A stretch of 59,321 nt of DNA from Azohydromonas aeria (lineage in GTDB: Bacteria > Pseudomonadota > Gammaproteobacteria > Burkholderiales > Burkholderiaceae_C), in assembly GCF_009760915.1 (NCBI RefSeq), contig NZ_VIDQ01000043.1:1-59321 (forward strand). Reading direction: 5' to 3'. The notes under the pieces are model-generated. The model was given only the letters and a program-made list of their open reading frames with translations, was not told the origin of the DNA and searched no databases. A program made the translations under genes and the position numbers. Below are positions 20,460 to 29,771 of this stretch, piece by piece. Every line of letters starts with the position of its first letter. Position 1 is the first letter of the stretch.

Positions 20460-22511
20460 ATGGCCAGCATCACCGGCAACATCATGAGCTTGGCCTGGCG
20501 GCCGACGAGGCTGCGCTGGCGCACGAGCACGGCCGTGTGGGCCTGCCTGGCACTCGTGGCCGCGGCTCTCGTCTTCGAATGGCAGTCCTACTCTGCGGCG
20601 ATGGCGCAGGCGCAGCGCGACAGTCGCAACCTCTCGGCTTCGGTGCTGCGCCACACCATGGCGTTCATGCGCCAGGCCGATATCGTCATCGGCATGGTGG
20701 TGCGGCTGCATGAAGGCGCGGCCCTGGACACCGGCGCCCGCACCGGGTTGCGTGAAGTCATCATTGCGCAGGCCGGCGCGCAGCCAGGCATCGAGGACGT
20801 GTACGTCTACGGCGCCGACGGGACACTGGCAGCCAGCTCCTGGGCGCAAGGGCGCTATGAAGCCTCGGCGCTGGGGCGGGAGTACTTCGGCTTCCATCGC
20901 GCCACGGCCCGGGACGTGCTGCACCTGGGCAAGCCCTACCGTGCCGAGCACGACGGGCAATGGGTACTGCCGGTGTCGCGGCGACTGTCCACAAGCGATG
21001 GCGGGTTCGCCGGCATCGTGGTCGTGGCCATGCGCGCGAGCCACCTGAGCGAGCACTACGCGCAGCTCGACCTGGGCCCGGACGCGCTGGTAGCGCTCAT
21101 CACGCGCGAGGGCATGGTGCTCACGCGCCATCCCTTCGTGGAGAAGGCGATGGGCATGAGCCTGCGCGACACCGCCATGTACCGGGACCACTACGCACGC
21201 AGCGAGCAGGGCACGTTCATCGCCACCTCGCCCGTGGACGGCATCGAGCGCATCGCCAGCTTCAAGCACTCGTCGGACTTTCCGGTCATGGCCGTGGTCG
21301 GGCTGTCCAAGGCTCATGCGCTGGCCGCCTGGTGGCAGGCGGCCCTGGTCAACATGGCCATCGTGGGCGTGCTCGTGGCGCTGCTGGGCTGGGGCGGCTG
21401 GCGTCACCAGCGGCTGCTGCGGCAGCAGCAGGGCACGCTGGGCTCGCTGGCCGCGGCCAACCGCCGGCTGGCCGACCTGGAGAAGGCCATCGACGAGCAC
21501 GCCGTGGTGGCTGTCACCGACGTCAAGGGCCGCATCGTGCATGCCAACGACAAGTTCTGCGCCCTTTCGAAGTACACGTTGCCCGAGCTGCTGGGCGCCA
21601 ACCATCGCGTCCTCAAGTCCGAGCGCCACGACAAGGACTTCTGGCGCGCCATGTGGCGCACCGTGGCGCGCGGTGGCGTGTGGCAGGGCGAGGTCTGCAA
21701 CCGCGCCAAGGACGGGAGCGAGTATTGGGTGAACGCCACGGTCGTGCCCTTTCTGGATGAGCGCGGGCGCCCGGTCCAGTACATCGCCATCCGCAGCGAC
21801 ATCACCGCGCGCAAGCAGGCAGAAGAGCAGCTGCGCCAGGCCCACGAGCGCCTGAGCGACGCCAACGCCAGCCTGGCGCGGCTGGCCGCCTTCGACGCGC
21901 TCACCGGGCTGCCCAACCGACGCCAGTTCGACGAGACCTTTGCCAAGGAGCACCGGCGCGCGCAGCGCCTGGGCGGCCCGATGGCGATGCTCATGGTGGA
22001 CGTGGATCACTTCAAGCAGTTCAACGACACCTACGGCCACGCCACTGGCGACGAGTGCCTCAAGGCCGTGGCGCAGGCCACGCAGGGCGTGCAGCGCCGC
22101 CCCGGGGATCTGGCCGCGCGCTGGGGCGGGGAAGAATTCGTGGTGCTGCTGCCGCACACCGACGCTGAGGGCGCGCTGGTCGTGGCCGAGCGGCTGCGCG
22201 AGGCGGTGCAGGCCCGTGCCATCGCCCACCGTGGCAGCCCGTTGGGCCATGTGAGCGTGAGCGTGGGTGTGCACGCGGTGCAGCCGCTGCGCGGCAGCTC
22301 GATGGCCGAGCTGATGAACGGTGCCGACCAGGCGCTCTACCAGGCCAAGCACGCGGGCCGCAACCGGGTGCAGTTGCTCGCGGTCGCGCAAGAGGACGCG
22401 CCTTCGGGCGTGCAGATCCTCAAGGTCGCCGGCCTCAAGCCTCGCGCCGTGCAGCCGGCTCCCCGGCCGGTTGCCGTATCCCTGTCGTCCGAGGCGCTGC
22501 TGGCGTCATGA
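20460..22511 (+). CDS. Membrane diguanylate cyclase: dCache sensor, PAS, GGDEF
   Basis: The product is 683 residues. Order: TM1 about 23-41; a periplasmic dCache-type sensor about 45-290; TM2 about 293-315; a PAS domain with PAC about 335-455; and a GGDEF domain about 470-640 with DALTGLPNRR, DVDHFKQFND and an intact GGEEF at 556-560. The RxxD inhibitory site (R547 to D550) is intact, unlike in the REC-GGDEF protein at 16439. It should make c-di-GMP under control of an external ligand. There is a 45-residue tail of no known function after GGDEF. The start follows the small upstream gene by 4 bp. The end overlaps a short ATGA start, beyond which a related gene has decayed. Confidence 0.94.
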   Translation: MASITGNIMSLAWRPTRLRWRTSTAVWACLALVAAALVFEWQSYSAAMAQAQRDSRNLSASVLRHTMAFMRQADIVIGMVVRLHEGAALDTGARTGLREVIIAQAGAQPGIEDVYVYGADGTLAASSWAQGRYEASALGREYFGFHRATARDVLHLGKPYRAEHDGQWVLPVSRRLSTSDGGFAGIVVVAMRASHLSEHYAQLDLGPDALVALITREGMVLTRHPFVEKAMGMSLRDTAMYRDHYARSEQGTFIATSPVDGIERIASFKHSSDFPVMAVVGLSKAHALAAWWQAALVNMAIVGVLVALLGWGGWRHQRLLRQQQGTLGSLAAANRRLADLEKAIDEHAVVAVTDVKGRIVHANDKFCALSKYTLPELLGANHRVLKSERHDKDFWRAMWRTVARGGVWQGEVCNRAKDGSEYWVNATVVPFLDERGRPVQYIAIRSDITARKQAEEQLRQAHERLSDANASLARLAAFDALTGLPNRRQFDETFAKEHRRAQRLGGPMAMLMVDVDHFKQFNDTYGHATGDECLKAVAQATQGVQRRPGDLAARWGGEEFVVLLPHTDAEGALVVAERLREAVQARAIAHRGSPLGHVSVSVGVHAVQPLRGSSMAELMNGADQALYQAKHAGRNRVQLLAVAQEDAPSGVQILKVAGLKPRAVQPAPRPVAVSLSSEALLAS

Positions 22512-22578
22512 GCGATTTGGTTGTGGCCGGCATCCTGGTTCGGCTCACGCCCACGGTGCAGGCAAGCGAGGGCGTGCG

Positions 22579-23689
22579 GTGAGTGGCGTGCATGCGTACC
22601 GGGTCCGTGTGGCCGCAGGTGCCGCGCTGACAACCGCCGCGCTGCTGGGCGTGCTGGCACTGGCCGTGGAGCAGCGGGTGGCGCAGCGGCACGAGCAGCA
22701 GCAGCGCGTGATGCTGCAGGCCCTGGATGGCGCACTGGCGCAGTCGCTCTCAGCCGGCCGGGCGGAGCAGCTGGGCGTTGAATGGGTCGGCCGGCTGGCC
22801 GCTGGCGTCCTCACCGCGGAAACCGCAGCCCGGGGCGTGGAGTTCTTCGTGCTGGACCGGTCGAGGGCCGTCGTGTACGGCGCCGGCGCCGCACCGGCCA
22901 CCGATGCGATGGCCGCGGTCTGGCCGGTGGCGGGGCGGCTCGGCCATGGCGGGCGGGAGTACCTGACGGCGTCGGTGCCCGTGCGCGCTCCCCTGGCTTC
23001 CGGGCAGCCGGACTGGATCGCCGTGGTGCGCCAGCCCATGGCCGCGGCGCTCGACGGCGCAGCCGTCGCGCGCGACACCGTGCTGTGGGCGGCAGCCCTG
23101 GCAGCAGTGGCGCTGGCGACGCTGGCCTGGGCGGCGCTCGCACGCCTTGGGCGGCCGTTGCGCGCCCTGGCCGGGCAGCTTGGGCACCTGGAGCAGGGCG
23201 ACATGCCGCAGCGCGTGGTGCCTGAAGGGCACGTGCCCGAACTGCGCGAGGTGGATGAAGCGCTGCAGCAGGCGGCCCGGGTACGGATCGATGCACAGGC
23301 CGCGCTGCAGCAGCGACCTCGCAGACACGCTGGGTCCGGCCGAGAGCGACGAGGTGGTCAAGGCCATGGCCACGCGGCTGGCCAGCGCCTGCCGCTGCAC
23401 CGACTTCGTGGGCTGCTTCGGGCGCGACGAGTTCGTGCTGCTGCTGCCGGAAACCAGTGCGGAGGGTGCAACCGTCGTGGCCAGGAAGCTGCTGCTGGCG
23501 GCATCGGCCACGCCGTGCCGGGCCGCGGGCAGCGTCACGCTGAGCCTGGGCGTGCTCGTGAAGGTTGAAACCGTCAGCGCCAGCGATGCGCTGTCGTCGG
23601 CGAGGGAGTCGCTGCACCTGGCCCAGCAGCAGGCCTCGGTGAGCGTGGCCGAGCACGGCAACCCGCTCACCGGCTTGCTGCACACGTGA
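22579..23689 (+). pseudogene. Decayed membrane GGDEF gene (internal deletion and frameshift)
   Basis: A GTG at 22579 opens a frame with TM1, a short periplasmic sensor, TM2 (about codons 170-190) and a HAMP-like helix, running to about 23314. There the similarity jumps to the next frame and continues to 23689 with the second half of a GGDEF domain (TLGPAESDEV, then FGRDEFVLLLPE). The first half of that domain (the LTGLPNRR and DxDHFK parts, some 50 codons) is missing, and the active site reads GRDEF instead of GGDEF. A deletion plus frameshift best explains this, and a single read error does not. Its sensor layout suggests it was once a cyclase co-transcribed with the gene upstream. Confidence 0.75.
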
Positions 23690-23713
23690 GACGAACAACA
23701 GCAAGACAGACGC

Positions 23714-24196
23714 ATGAGCGCTGCGCAGGAGAAGACAACCGTGATTGACCGTGAAATGAACGACGTGCCAGCCGCGCCGCTCGCTCCGGCCCGGGCGCTG
23801 CAGGTACTGGTAGTGGACGACGTGGCGATCAACCGCGAACTGCTGCGCCTGCTGCTGTCGCACCACGGCCATGCCGTGCACGAGGTGGGCAACGGTGAGC
23901 AGGCCGTCGAGCGCGTGGCCTCCGGCGTGATTGACCTGGTCCTCATGGACATCGAGATTCCCGGCATCGACGGGCTCGACGCCACACGCCGCATTCGCAG
24001 CTTGCCCGGGGTCCCGGGCCGCACACCGGTCTGGATCGTGAGCGGCCACGCCTTTGCCTGCGACGTGGAAGCAGCACTGACTTCCGGGGCCAACGGGCAC
24101 TTGAGCAAACCGGTGTGCTTCGAGCGGCTGCGCGACGTGCTGCAACAGGTGCAGGCGGGCCAGGCGCAACGACACACATGCGCCGCAGCCTCATGA
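23714..24196 (+). CDS. Stand-alone receiver-domain response regulator
   Basis: The product is 160 residues: a single receiver domain about 28-150 with VDDV, D79 in LMDIEIPGIDG, a Ser switch (WIVSGHA) and the conserved Lys in LSKPV. The ATG at 23714 has no strong site. A GTG at 23741, preceded by AGGAG, is an alternative that would drop nine residues. There is no output domain, so it probably shuttles phosphate or binds a partner. It follows the decayed GGDEF gene by 24 bp and resembles receivers from hybrid kinases. Confidence 0.87.
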   Translation: MSAAQEKTTVIDREMNDVPAAPLAPARALQVLVVDDVAINRELLRLLLSHHGHAVHEVGNGEQAVERVASGVIDLVLMDIEIPGIDGLDATRRIRSLPGVPGRTPVWIVSGHAFACDVEAALTSGANGHLSKPVCFERLRDVLQQVQAGQAQRHTCAAAS

Positions 24197-24230
24197 GCCC
24201 GCCCCGACACCGCGGACAAGGCCACGTCTG

Positions 24231-24360
24231 ATGGCCCACATGGCGCAGCTGCTGCGAGGTCAGCGCCGCTTCGCGCTGCTCTACATGGACTGCGACCGCT
24301 TCAAGCAGATCAACGACAGCCTGGGACACGCAATGGCTGACAACCTGCTGCGCGCAGCTG
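24231..24360 (+). pseudogene. GGDEF domain fragment
   Basis: About 40 codons encode the first half of a GGDEF domain: the LLYMDCDRFKQINDSLGH segment, including the metal-binding Asp and substrate-binding Asn. Similarity fades after the following helix and no GGDEF motif follows. It is a remnant of a gene distinct from the decayed one at 22579, because the two overlap at the DxLGH segment. Confidence 0.7.
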
Positions 24361-24576
24361 GGCTGCCGGCTGTCGCTGGACTGCGCGAACACGGGCATCC
24401 AAGTTTGGCCGTCCGGCAGGACGGCGGCTCTTTACGAGGCCCTCGGCTTGGCAGATTTCGGCGTTTGAATGCCGTTCTGGCGAACGGCCGGAAAATGGAG
24501 CCCGCGTGCGCAGGCATGACGGTACTTGTTCTTTGGTTTGCTCCGTGGCACGCAAACGGCCCGGGCGACCCTGCCG
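24361..24576. other. Non-coding debris between convergent genes
   Basis: This stretch of about 216 bp is less GC-rich than its surroundings and holds no credible gene. It includes a segment at about 24500-24525 (GTGCGCAGGCATGACGGT) that looks like the end of a REP-type intergenic repeat common in proteobacteria; no second copy was seen in the window. It follows the GGDEF fragment and ends at the EAL gene's stop codon. Confidence 0.4.
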
Positions 24577-25794
24577 TTACAACCCCACCCGCATCAGGTC
24601 CAGCGAGCGCAGCCACTGCAGCGCCTGCGCCGCCGGCTGCGGGCGGGCCACCAGGTAGCCCTGCACCTCGGTGCAGCCCGCGGCACGCACCACGGCCAGC
24701 TCCTCGACGGTTTCCACGCCCTCGGCCACCACCTTCAGGTCCAGCGCCGCGGCCAGCTGCGCGCAGGCCTGCACGATGGCGCGCTTGCGCGGGTCGGCGT
24801 CGGCGTTGGCCACGAACAGCCGCTCGATCTTGAGCTCGGAGAACGGGATCTGCGAGAGCTGGTACAGGCTGGAGTAGCCGGTGCCGAAGTCGTCGATGGC
24901 GATGTTGAAGCCCAGCATGCGGATGCGCGTGGTGTTCTCGATCACGGTGGAGAGGTCGGCCATGGCGTCGCTCTCGGTGATCTCCACCGTCATCCAGCTC
25001 GGGTCGAGCTGCGCGCGCTCGGTCACGCGCGCGAGCTCGCGGCAGAAGGCGCGGTCCGACAGCGAGGCCATCGACACGTTGATCGAGCCGCTCACGGCCA
25101 TGCCCTCCATCAGGCACTCGGCCACCACGCCCACGGTCTGGCGCGCCATGTCGAGCGTGGCCTCCTCGATCAGCCCGTGGTTGCACAGCACCGGCACCAG
25201 GCGGTCGGGCGTGATCAGCGCGCCGGACTCGTCGCGCGCGCGCATCAGGCATTCGAAGCCCACCACCTCGCTGGTGGCCAGGCGCATCTGCGGCTGCACC
25301 CAGCCTTCGAGCCGGCCCTGGCGCAGCAGCTCGGAGGCCTCGTAGCGGCTGAGCTGGGGCAGGGCGACGCGCGGCTTGGCCGGCGCGGCGGCGCTGAAGC
25401 TGTCGAGGTCGCGCGCGATGGTGGCTGCGTCCTCGGGCGTCTCGCAGTAGCCGGCCACGCGCACGCGGCACGCCGCGGCCAGGCTGATGGCGGCCTTGAT
25501 GACGGCGCGCTGCTGGCGGCTGGCGTAGAAGACGGCCGGCGGGTGCGGCAGGCCGCCAAGCACGCGCGTGAGCTGCAGCCCGTCGCCGTCCTCGAAATGC
25601 AGCTCGCACACCACCAGGTCGGGCAGCGGCGTGCCCTGGCCGAGCAGGCTGAAGACGCCGTGCAGGTCCGCGTGCACCTGCTGCACGTGCCAGCCCGCGT
25701 CGTTGAGCGCCGTGGCCACCGGCGCGGCCGTGTGCTGGCCCAGCACCACCCAGGCGCTGCGCGGGGCCGGCCGCAGCTCGGGCTGCATGCTCAT
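24577..25794 (-). CDS. Receiver-like plus EAL-domain c-di-GMP phosphodiesterase
   Basis: The product is 405 residues. Residues 12-130 form a receiver-like domain whose phospho-acceptor is Glu64 (VVCELHFED) in place of Asp. Residues 150-400 are an EAL domain with the first motif as ECL (E181), NVSM, EITES, DDFGTGYSS, KIER and EGVE. The catalytic Glu/Asp/Asn/Lys set is present, so activity is likely though LKID reads LKIE. It would hydrolyse c-di-GMP to pGpG. The Glu may mimic a constantly phosphorylated state. Its ATG overlaps the stop of the upstream receiver gene by 4 bp (ATGA), suggesting that the small receiver is its partner. Confidence 0.9.
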   Translation of the reverse strand: MSMQPELRPAPRSAWVVLGQHTAAPVATALNDAGWHVQQVHADLHGVFSLLGQGTPLPDLVVCELHFEDGDGLQLTRVLGGLPHPPAVFYASRQQRAVIKAAISLAAACRVRVAGYCETPEDAATIARDLDSFSAAAPAKPRVALPQLSRYEASELLRQGRLEGWVQPQMRLATSEVVGFECLMRARDESGALITPDRLVPVLCNHGLIEEATLDMARQTVGVVAECLMEGMAVSGSINVSMASLSDRAFCRELARVTERAQLDPSWMTVEITESDAMADLSTVIENTTRIRMLGFNIAIDDFGTGYSSLYQLSQIPFSELKIERLFVANADADPRKRAIVQACAQLAAALDLKVVAEGVETVEELAVVRAAGCTEVQGYLVARPQPAAQALQWLRSLDLMRVGL

Positions 25795-26201
25795 GCCACG
25801 GCCCGCGGCGCCTCGGCAGCGCCCTGGCCGCCCGGCGCGTCGGCGACGCTCTCGCACAGGCGGCGCACGTCGTCGAAGGAGATGGGCTTGATGAGCACGT
25901 CGTCGAAGCCGGCGGCGATGATGCGCGCCTTCTCCTCGGGCATGCTGTGCGCGGTGAAGGCCACCACCGGCAGCGCGCGCAGGCCCAGCTCGTCGCGGAT
26001 GCAGCGGCATACCAGCTCGCCGGGCATGCCGGGCATGCGCAGGTCCAGCAGCACCATGTCCACGTGCTCGCGCGCCAGCACCGCCAGCGCCTCCTGCCCG
26101 CTGTCCACGAGCTGCGGCTGCCAGCCCAGGCGCTTGAGGAACACGCTCACCAGGCGCCCGGTGAGCTGGTTGTCGTCAACGATCAGGGTTCGCTTGTTCA
26201 T
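25791..26201 (-). CDS. Stand-alone receiver-domain response regulator
   Basis: The product is 136 residues, one receiver domain starting at the ATG at 26201, with VDDN, D53 in LLDLRMPGM, Thr in AFTAHS and Lys in IKPIS, so all phosphorylation residues are present. It is co-translated with the EAL gene (4-bp overlap) and lies 199 bp downstream of the membrane kinase at 26401-28821. It probably receives phosphate from that kinase and modulates the EAL protein; this is inferred from position. Confidence 0.9.
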   Translation of the reverse strand: MNKRTLIVDDNQLTGRLVSVFLKRLGWQPQLVDSGQEALAVLAREHVDMVLLDLRMPGMPGELVCRCIRDELGLRALPVVAFTAHSMPEEKARIIAAGFDDVLIKPISFDDVRRLCESVADAPGGQGAAEAPRAVA

Positions 26202-26400
26202 GGTCTTTCTGGCGTGCTGCTCGTGCAAGCAGCTCTTCCGTCCCTTGGTGCTATCGGCCCCGCCGCGCCGGGCTTGAAACGGCGTGCGGACTTATGTCAC
26301 GCGGTTGATGCGGGCAGCTCAGGCCGTGCCGCGGGCACGCCGCGCGGCGCGTGTTGGAAACATTTTTCGGCAGGGCGCTCGACACGTTGTTACCTGACTG

Positions 26401-28821
26401 TCACGCTGCCACGATCAGCACCTCGCCGCTGCCTGGGACCGTGGCATCGGTCGCGGCGGCAGGGGCGGGTGCGGCGGCCGGTGCCTCGTCCGGCGCGCCT
26501 TGCGCCAGCGGCAGCCACAGCGTCACCTCGGTGCCCTGGCCGGGCTCGCTGGCGAGCTGCAGCGAGCCGCCCAGCAGCTCCACGATTTCCTTGACGATGC
26601 TCATGCCCAGGCCGGTGCCGGGGATGTTGCCGGAGGTGTCGGCGCGGTAGAAACGCTCGCTCACGCGCGCGAGCTGCCCGGGCGTCATGCCGATGCCCTG
26701 GTCGCGCACCACCAGCCCCACGCGGCGCGGCGCGGCGTTGTCGCCCTCGCAACCGCCGGGGCCGTCCGGGCCTTCCAGGCGCAGCGCCAGCCGCACCTCG
26801 CCGCCCGCGGGCGAGTACTTGTAGGCATTGGACAGCACGTTGCCCAGCGCCTGCGCCAGCTTGCTGCGGTCCACGCGCACGGGCAGCGGCTGCGCCGGCT
26901 GCTCCACCGCCGGCGCGGGGCGCTCCTGCGGCGGCTTGAAGTCGTGCACCACCTCGGCCACGAGCGCGCGCAGGTCCAGCCGCTCGATGTTGAAGTCCTT
27001 GCCGCGGCGCGCCTCGATGCGCGCCAGGTCCAGCAGCTCGTTGACGATGGAGATCATCAGCCCGGTCTGGCGGTGCACGGTGGCGATCACGTCGGCCTGC
27101 TTCGCCGGCGAGAGCTTGCGGTTCATCATCAGCTCGGCGAAGCCGTAGATGTTGGCCATGGGCGTGCGCAGCTCGTGGGCGGCCGTGGAGAGGAACTCGC
27201 TCTTCATCTGGTCCACCTCGGTCTCGTGCGTCACGTCGCGCAGGTACAGCACCTGCGAGATGGCGCCGTCGCCCGGGCGCAGCGTGACGACGAGGGTGCG
27301 CCGCGTCGGCCGCTCCAGGTCGAGCAGCACGCGCCGCGGCGCGGCGCCCTCGCGGCCATGGCCGCTGGACTCGGCCTCGGCGCGGCGCAGCGTGTCGAAG
27401 CCGGGCATGGCGTGCACGTCGCGCGCGCAGCGCGCGCCCAGCAGCGCCGCGAAGCGCGCCTCGTCCTGTCCCGCGACCTCCTCGGCGGCCAGCCCCGTGA
27501 GTCGCGTGAAGCCGGGGCTGACGTAGCTCACGCGCCGGGCGTGGTCGAAGGAGACGAAGCCGTCGGGACTGAGCGCGAAGATGGCGTCGAGCTGCTCGCC
27601 GTGCTCGCGCAGCCGCTGCACGAGGCCGGAGATCATGTGCGAGATGGCCTCGATGTCACCGCCGGCGGGCACGGGCGCGCGCTCGGCCGCGCCGGGCGTG
27701 CCGGCCTGGGACATGAGGCCTTCGAGGATGCCGCGCAGCGCGGTGAGCGCCGCCTGGCGCGCGCGCAGTTGCTCCTGCAACTTCTGGTCGAGCGCATGCT
27801 GCTCCGAGACGTCGTGGCAGGTCAGCACGTGGCCGTGGAGCTCGCCGTCGGGCCCGGTGATGGAGGACAGCGTGGTGTCGAGCACGCGCGTGCGCCCGTC
27901 GCGCGCATGGATGCCGGCGCGGCGGGCGCGCCAGGGCGCGTAGGAGGCGCGCGCGCCGAAGATCTCGGGCAGCAGCTCGTGCGCGGTGCGGGAGAGCACC
28001 TGCTCGCGCGCCAGGCCCAGCGCCTCGCACGCGGCCGGGTTGGCCAGCACCACGCGCCCCTGCGCATCCAGCGTGAGCACGCCGTCGGCGATCGCGCCCA
28101 GCGTCACCGCGGCCTGCTCGCGCTGCATCTGCACGTTGGCCGCGGCGCGGCTGATCACGTCGAAGGTGCGCTTGAGCTCGATGGGCGCGTCGTCGGCCAG
28201 CGCGCGCTCGGGGCTGAGCACGCCCGAGCGCATGTCGGCTTCGAGCGACTCGATGCGGTCGAGGTTGCCCAGCCAGCGCTTGAGCGCCAGCCGGAACACC
28301 AGCAGCCCGCCGCCCAGCGCCAGCGCCGCCAGCGCCAGCGCCGCGCGGAACTGCGCCCACAGCGCGCCGGCGATGCTCTCGGCATCGAAGCGCAGGCGCA
28401 GCACGCCATAGTCGCGCCCGCCCACGGTGATGGGCCGGTTGGTGTCGTACAGCCCGGCGGCGATGACGTGCCTGAGCCAGCCCGGCGGCACGGCCTGGGG
28501 CTCCTCGTCGCTGGCGGCCTCGATCTTGGCGCCCTTGATGTCGATGAAGGCCGCGCCGGCGTAGTCGGAATGCCGGATGGCACGCCCCAGGGTGTGGCGG
28601 ATGGTGTCGTAGTCGCCGATCACGGCGCTGTCGGCCACCGCCGGGGCGATCACCTCCACCAGCGCCTCGGCGCGCAGGTGCGTGTTCTCGAGCTCGACGA
28701 GGAACTCGTAGCGGTAGAAGAGCACCAGGCCGCCGGCGACGAACAGCACCAGCGCGATCGCGTAGAGCGCGAACACGCGCCCGGCCAGCGAGCGCGGCAG
28801 CCAGAGCCTGGGCTTCTTCAC
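26401..28821 (-). CDS. Membrane sensor histidine kinase next to a PhnD-like binding protein
   Basis: The product is 806 residues. TM1 about 16-36, a periplasmic domain about 37-155, TM2 about 158-180, a HAMP-like helix about 180-235, PAS1 about 238-345, PAS2 about 410-525, HisKA with H549 (AHELRTPMAN), HATPase about 640-775 (NVLSNAYKYS, DQGIGM, GTGLGMS), and an Ala/Pro tail. It follows the binding-protein gene by 31 bp on the same strand, so the small periplasmic domain may read the ligand state of that protein. The likely receivers are the stand-alone regulators at 29772-30149 and 25791-26201. Confidence 0.92.
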   Translation of the reverse strand: MKKPRLWLPRSLAGRVFALYAIALVLFVAGGLVLFYRYEFLVELENTHLRAEALVEVIAPAVADSAVIGDYDTIRHTLGRAIRHSDYAGAAFIDIKGAKIEAASDEEPQAVPPGWLRHVIAAGLYDTNRPITVGGRDYGVLRLRFDAESIAGALWAQFRAALALAALALGGGLLVFRLALKRWLGNLDRIESLEADMRSGVLSPERALADDAPIELKRTFDVISRAAANVQMQREQAAVTLGAIADGVLTLDAQGRVVLANPAACEALGLAREQVLSRTAHELLPEIFGARASYAPWRARRAGIHARDGRTRVLDTTLSSITGPDGELHGHVLTCHDVSEQHALDQKLQEQLRARQAALTALRGILEGLMSQAGTPGAAERAPVPAGGDIEAISHMISGLVQRLREHGEQLDAIFALSPDGFVSFDHARRVSYVSPGFTRLTGLAAEEVAGQDEARFAALLGARCARDVHAMPGFDTLRRAEAESSGHGREGAAPRRVLLDLERPTRRTLVVTLRPGDGAISQVLYLRDVTHETEVDQMKSEFLSTAAHELRTPMANIYGFAELMMNRKLSPAKQADVIATVHRQTGLMISIVNELLDLARIEARRGKDFNIERLDLRALVAEVVHDFKPPQERPAPAVEQPAQPLPVRVDRSKLAQALGNVLSNAYKYSPAGGEVRLALRLEGPDGPGGCEGDNAAPRRVGLVVRDQGIGMTPGQLARVSERFYRADTSGNIPGTGLGMSIVKEIVELLGGSLQLASEPGQGTEVTLWLPLAQGAPDEAPAAAPAPAAATDATVPGSGEVLIVAA

Positions 28822-28852
28822 CGTGGGTGGGACTTCTTCGGAAGGCGGCCGT

Positions 28853-29722
28853 TCAGCGCAGCTGCGGCGGCGCGGTGCGGTAGAACTCGCGGTAGGCGCC
28901 GTACTCGCTGCCGTCAGAGGGCACGAAGTGCGCCGTCTGCTTCATGCCCGCGACCTTCGAGGCCTGCTCCAGGATCTCGCGCCCGCGCGGGTCCTGGTGC
29001 ATGCCCAGGAACGCCCGGGCCACGGCGCGCGCGTCGCGATCGGGCACGCGGTCGGAGTGCATCAGCGCCAGGTCGTGCAGCGGTGCCGAGGACCACAGCA
29101 CGCGGAACTTGCGGCCCTCGCGCCGGGTGTAGCCCTCGGCCAGCTGCGAGTTCACGCCCACGGCCGCGGCCTTGCCGCTGAAGAGCTGCACGAAGGCGCC
29201 GTCGGCATTGCCGGCAAAGACCGGCTTGACGTCGATCTTGCGCGACAGCAGGTGCGCGTAGGTGAACTTGTAGGACACCGTGGCCTCGGGCCCGGGGAAG
29301 GCGACTTCCTTGCCCGCGAGCTCCGACAGCTCACGGATGGGCGACTCCTCGGGCACCACGATCTGGCCGTGCACCGGCGGCATCTCGCGGCGGCCGAACA
29401 CCTTCCAGCCCATCTTCTCGCGCTCGGGGCTGAAGAGGTGGTTGGTGAAGACGAAGTCCACCTCCTTGGCCAGCACGTAGGCGGTGGTGTCGGCGGAGGT
29501 GCGCCCGATCTTGAGCTGCAGCTTCACGCCGCTCTTCTCGGAGACGTAGGCCATGATCGGGTTCCAGTACTCGGCCGTCACGGCGATGCCGTAGAGGTTG
29601 ACGGGCGAGAAGCTGTAGCCCTCGGCGGCGGCCACGGGCAGGCTCGCGCCCAGCGGGGCCAGCGCGCCGGCCAGCGCCAGCGCGGCGGCCAGGCGGCGGC
29701 GCGGGAAACGGATGTTCTTCAT
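28853..29722 (-). CDS. PhnD-like periplasmic phosphate/phosphonate-type binding protein
   Basis: The product is 289 residues. Residues 1-33 are a signal peptide ending in PVAAA. The rest is a type 2 periplasmic binding fold of the PhnD/SsuA-like family (VNLYGIAVTAEYWNPIMAYV near the start; residues SADTTAYVLAKEVDFVFTN form the usual ligand-loop region). No ABC permease or ATPase genes are near. It is instead sandwiched between a response regulator and a membrane histidine kinase, which points to a role as a sensor subunit and not a transporter part. The ligand could be an oxyanion or a small organic molecule. Confidence 0.87.
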   Translation of the reverse strand: MKNIRFPRRRLAAALALAGALAPLGASLPVAAAEGYSFSPVNLYGIAVTAEYWNPIMAYVSEKSGVKLQLKIGRTSADTTAYVLAKEVDFVFTNHLFSPEREKMGWKVFGRREMPPVHGQIVVPEESPIRELSELAGKEVAFPGPEATVSYKFTYAHLLSRKIDVKPVFAGNADGAFVQLFSGKAAAVGVNSQLAEGYTRREGRKFRVLWSSAPLHDLALMHSDRVPDRDARAVARAFLGMHQDPRGREILEQASKVAGMKQTAHFVPSDGSEYGAYREFYRTAPPQLR

Positions 29723-29771
29723 GCTTCGAGGGGTCGTTGCGACGCGCGTGCGCGGAGTGCCCGTGCGGGGC

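Noticed and set aside
22508..22582. 24-codon open frame starting in the ATGA overlap after the cyclase
   Set aside because: Too short and without features; more likely a by-product of the decayed coupling to the GGDEF pseudogene.
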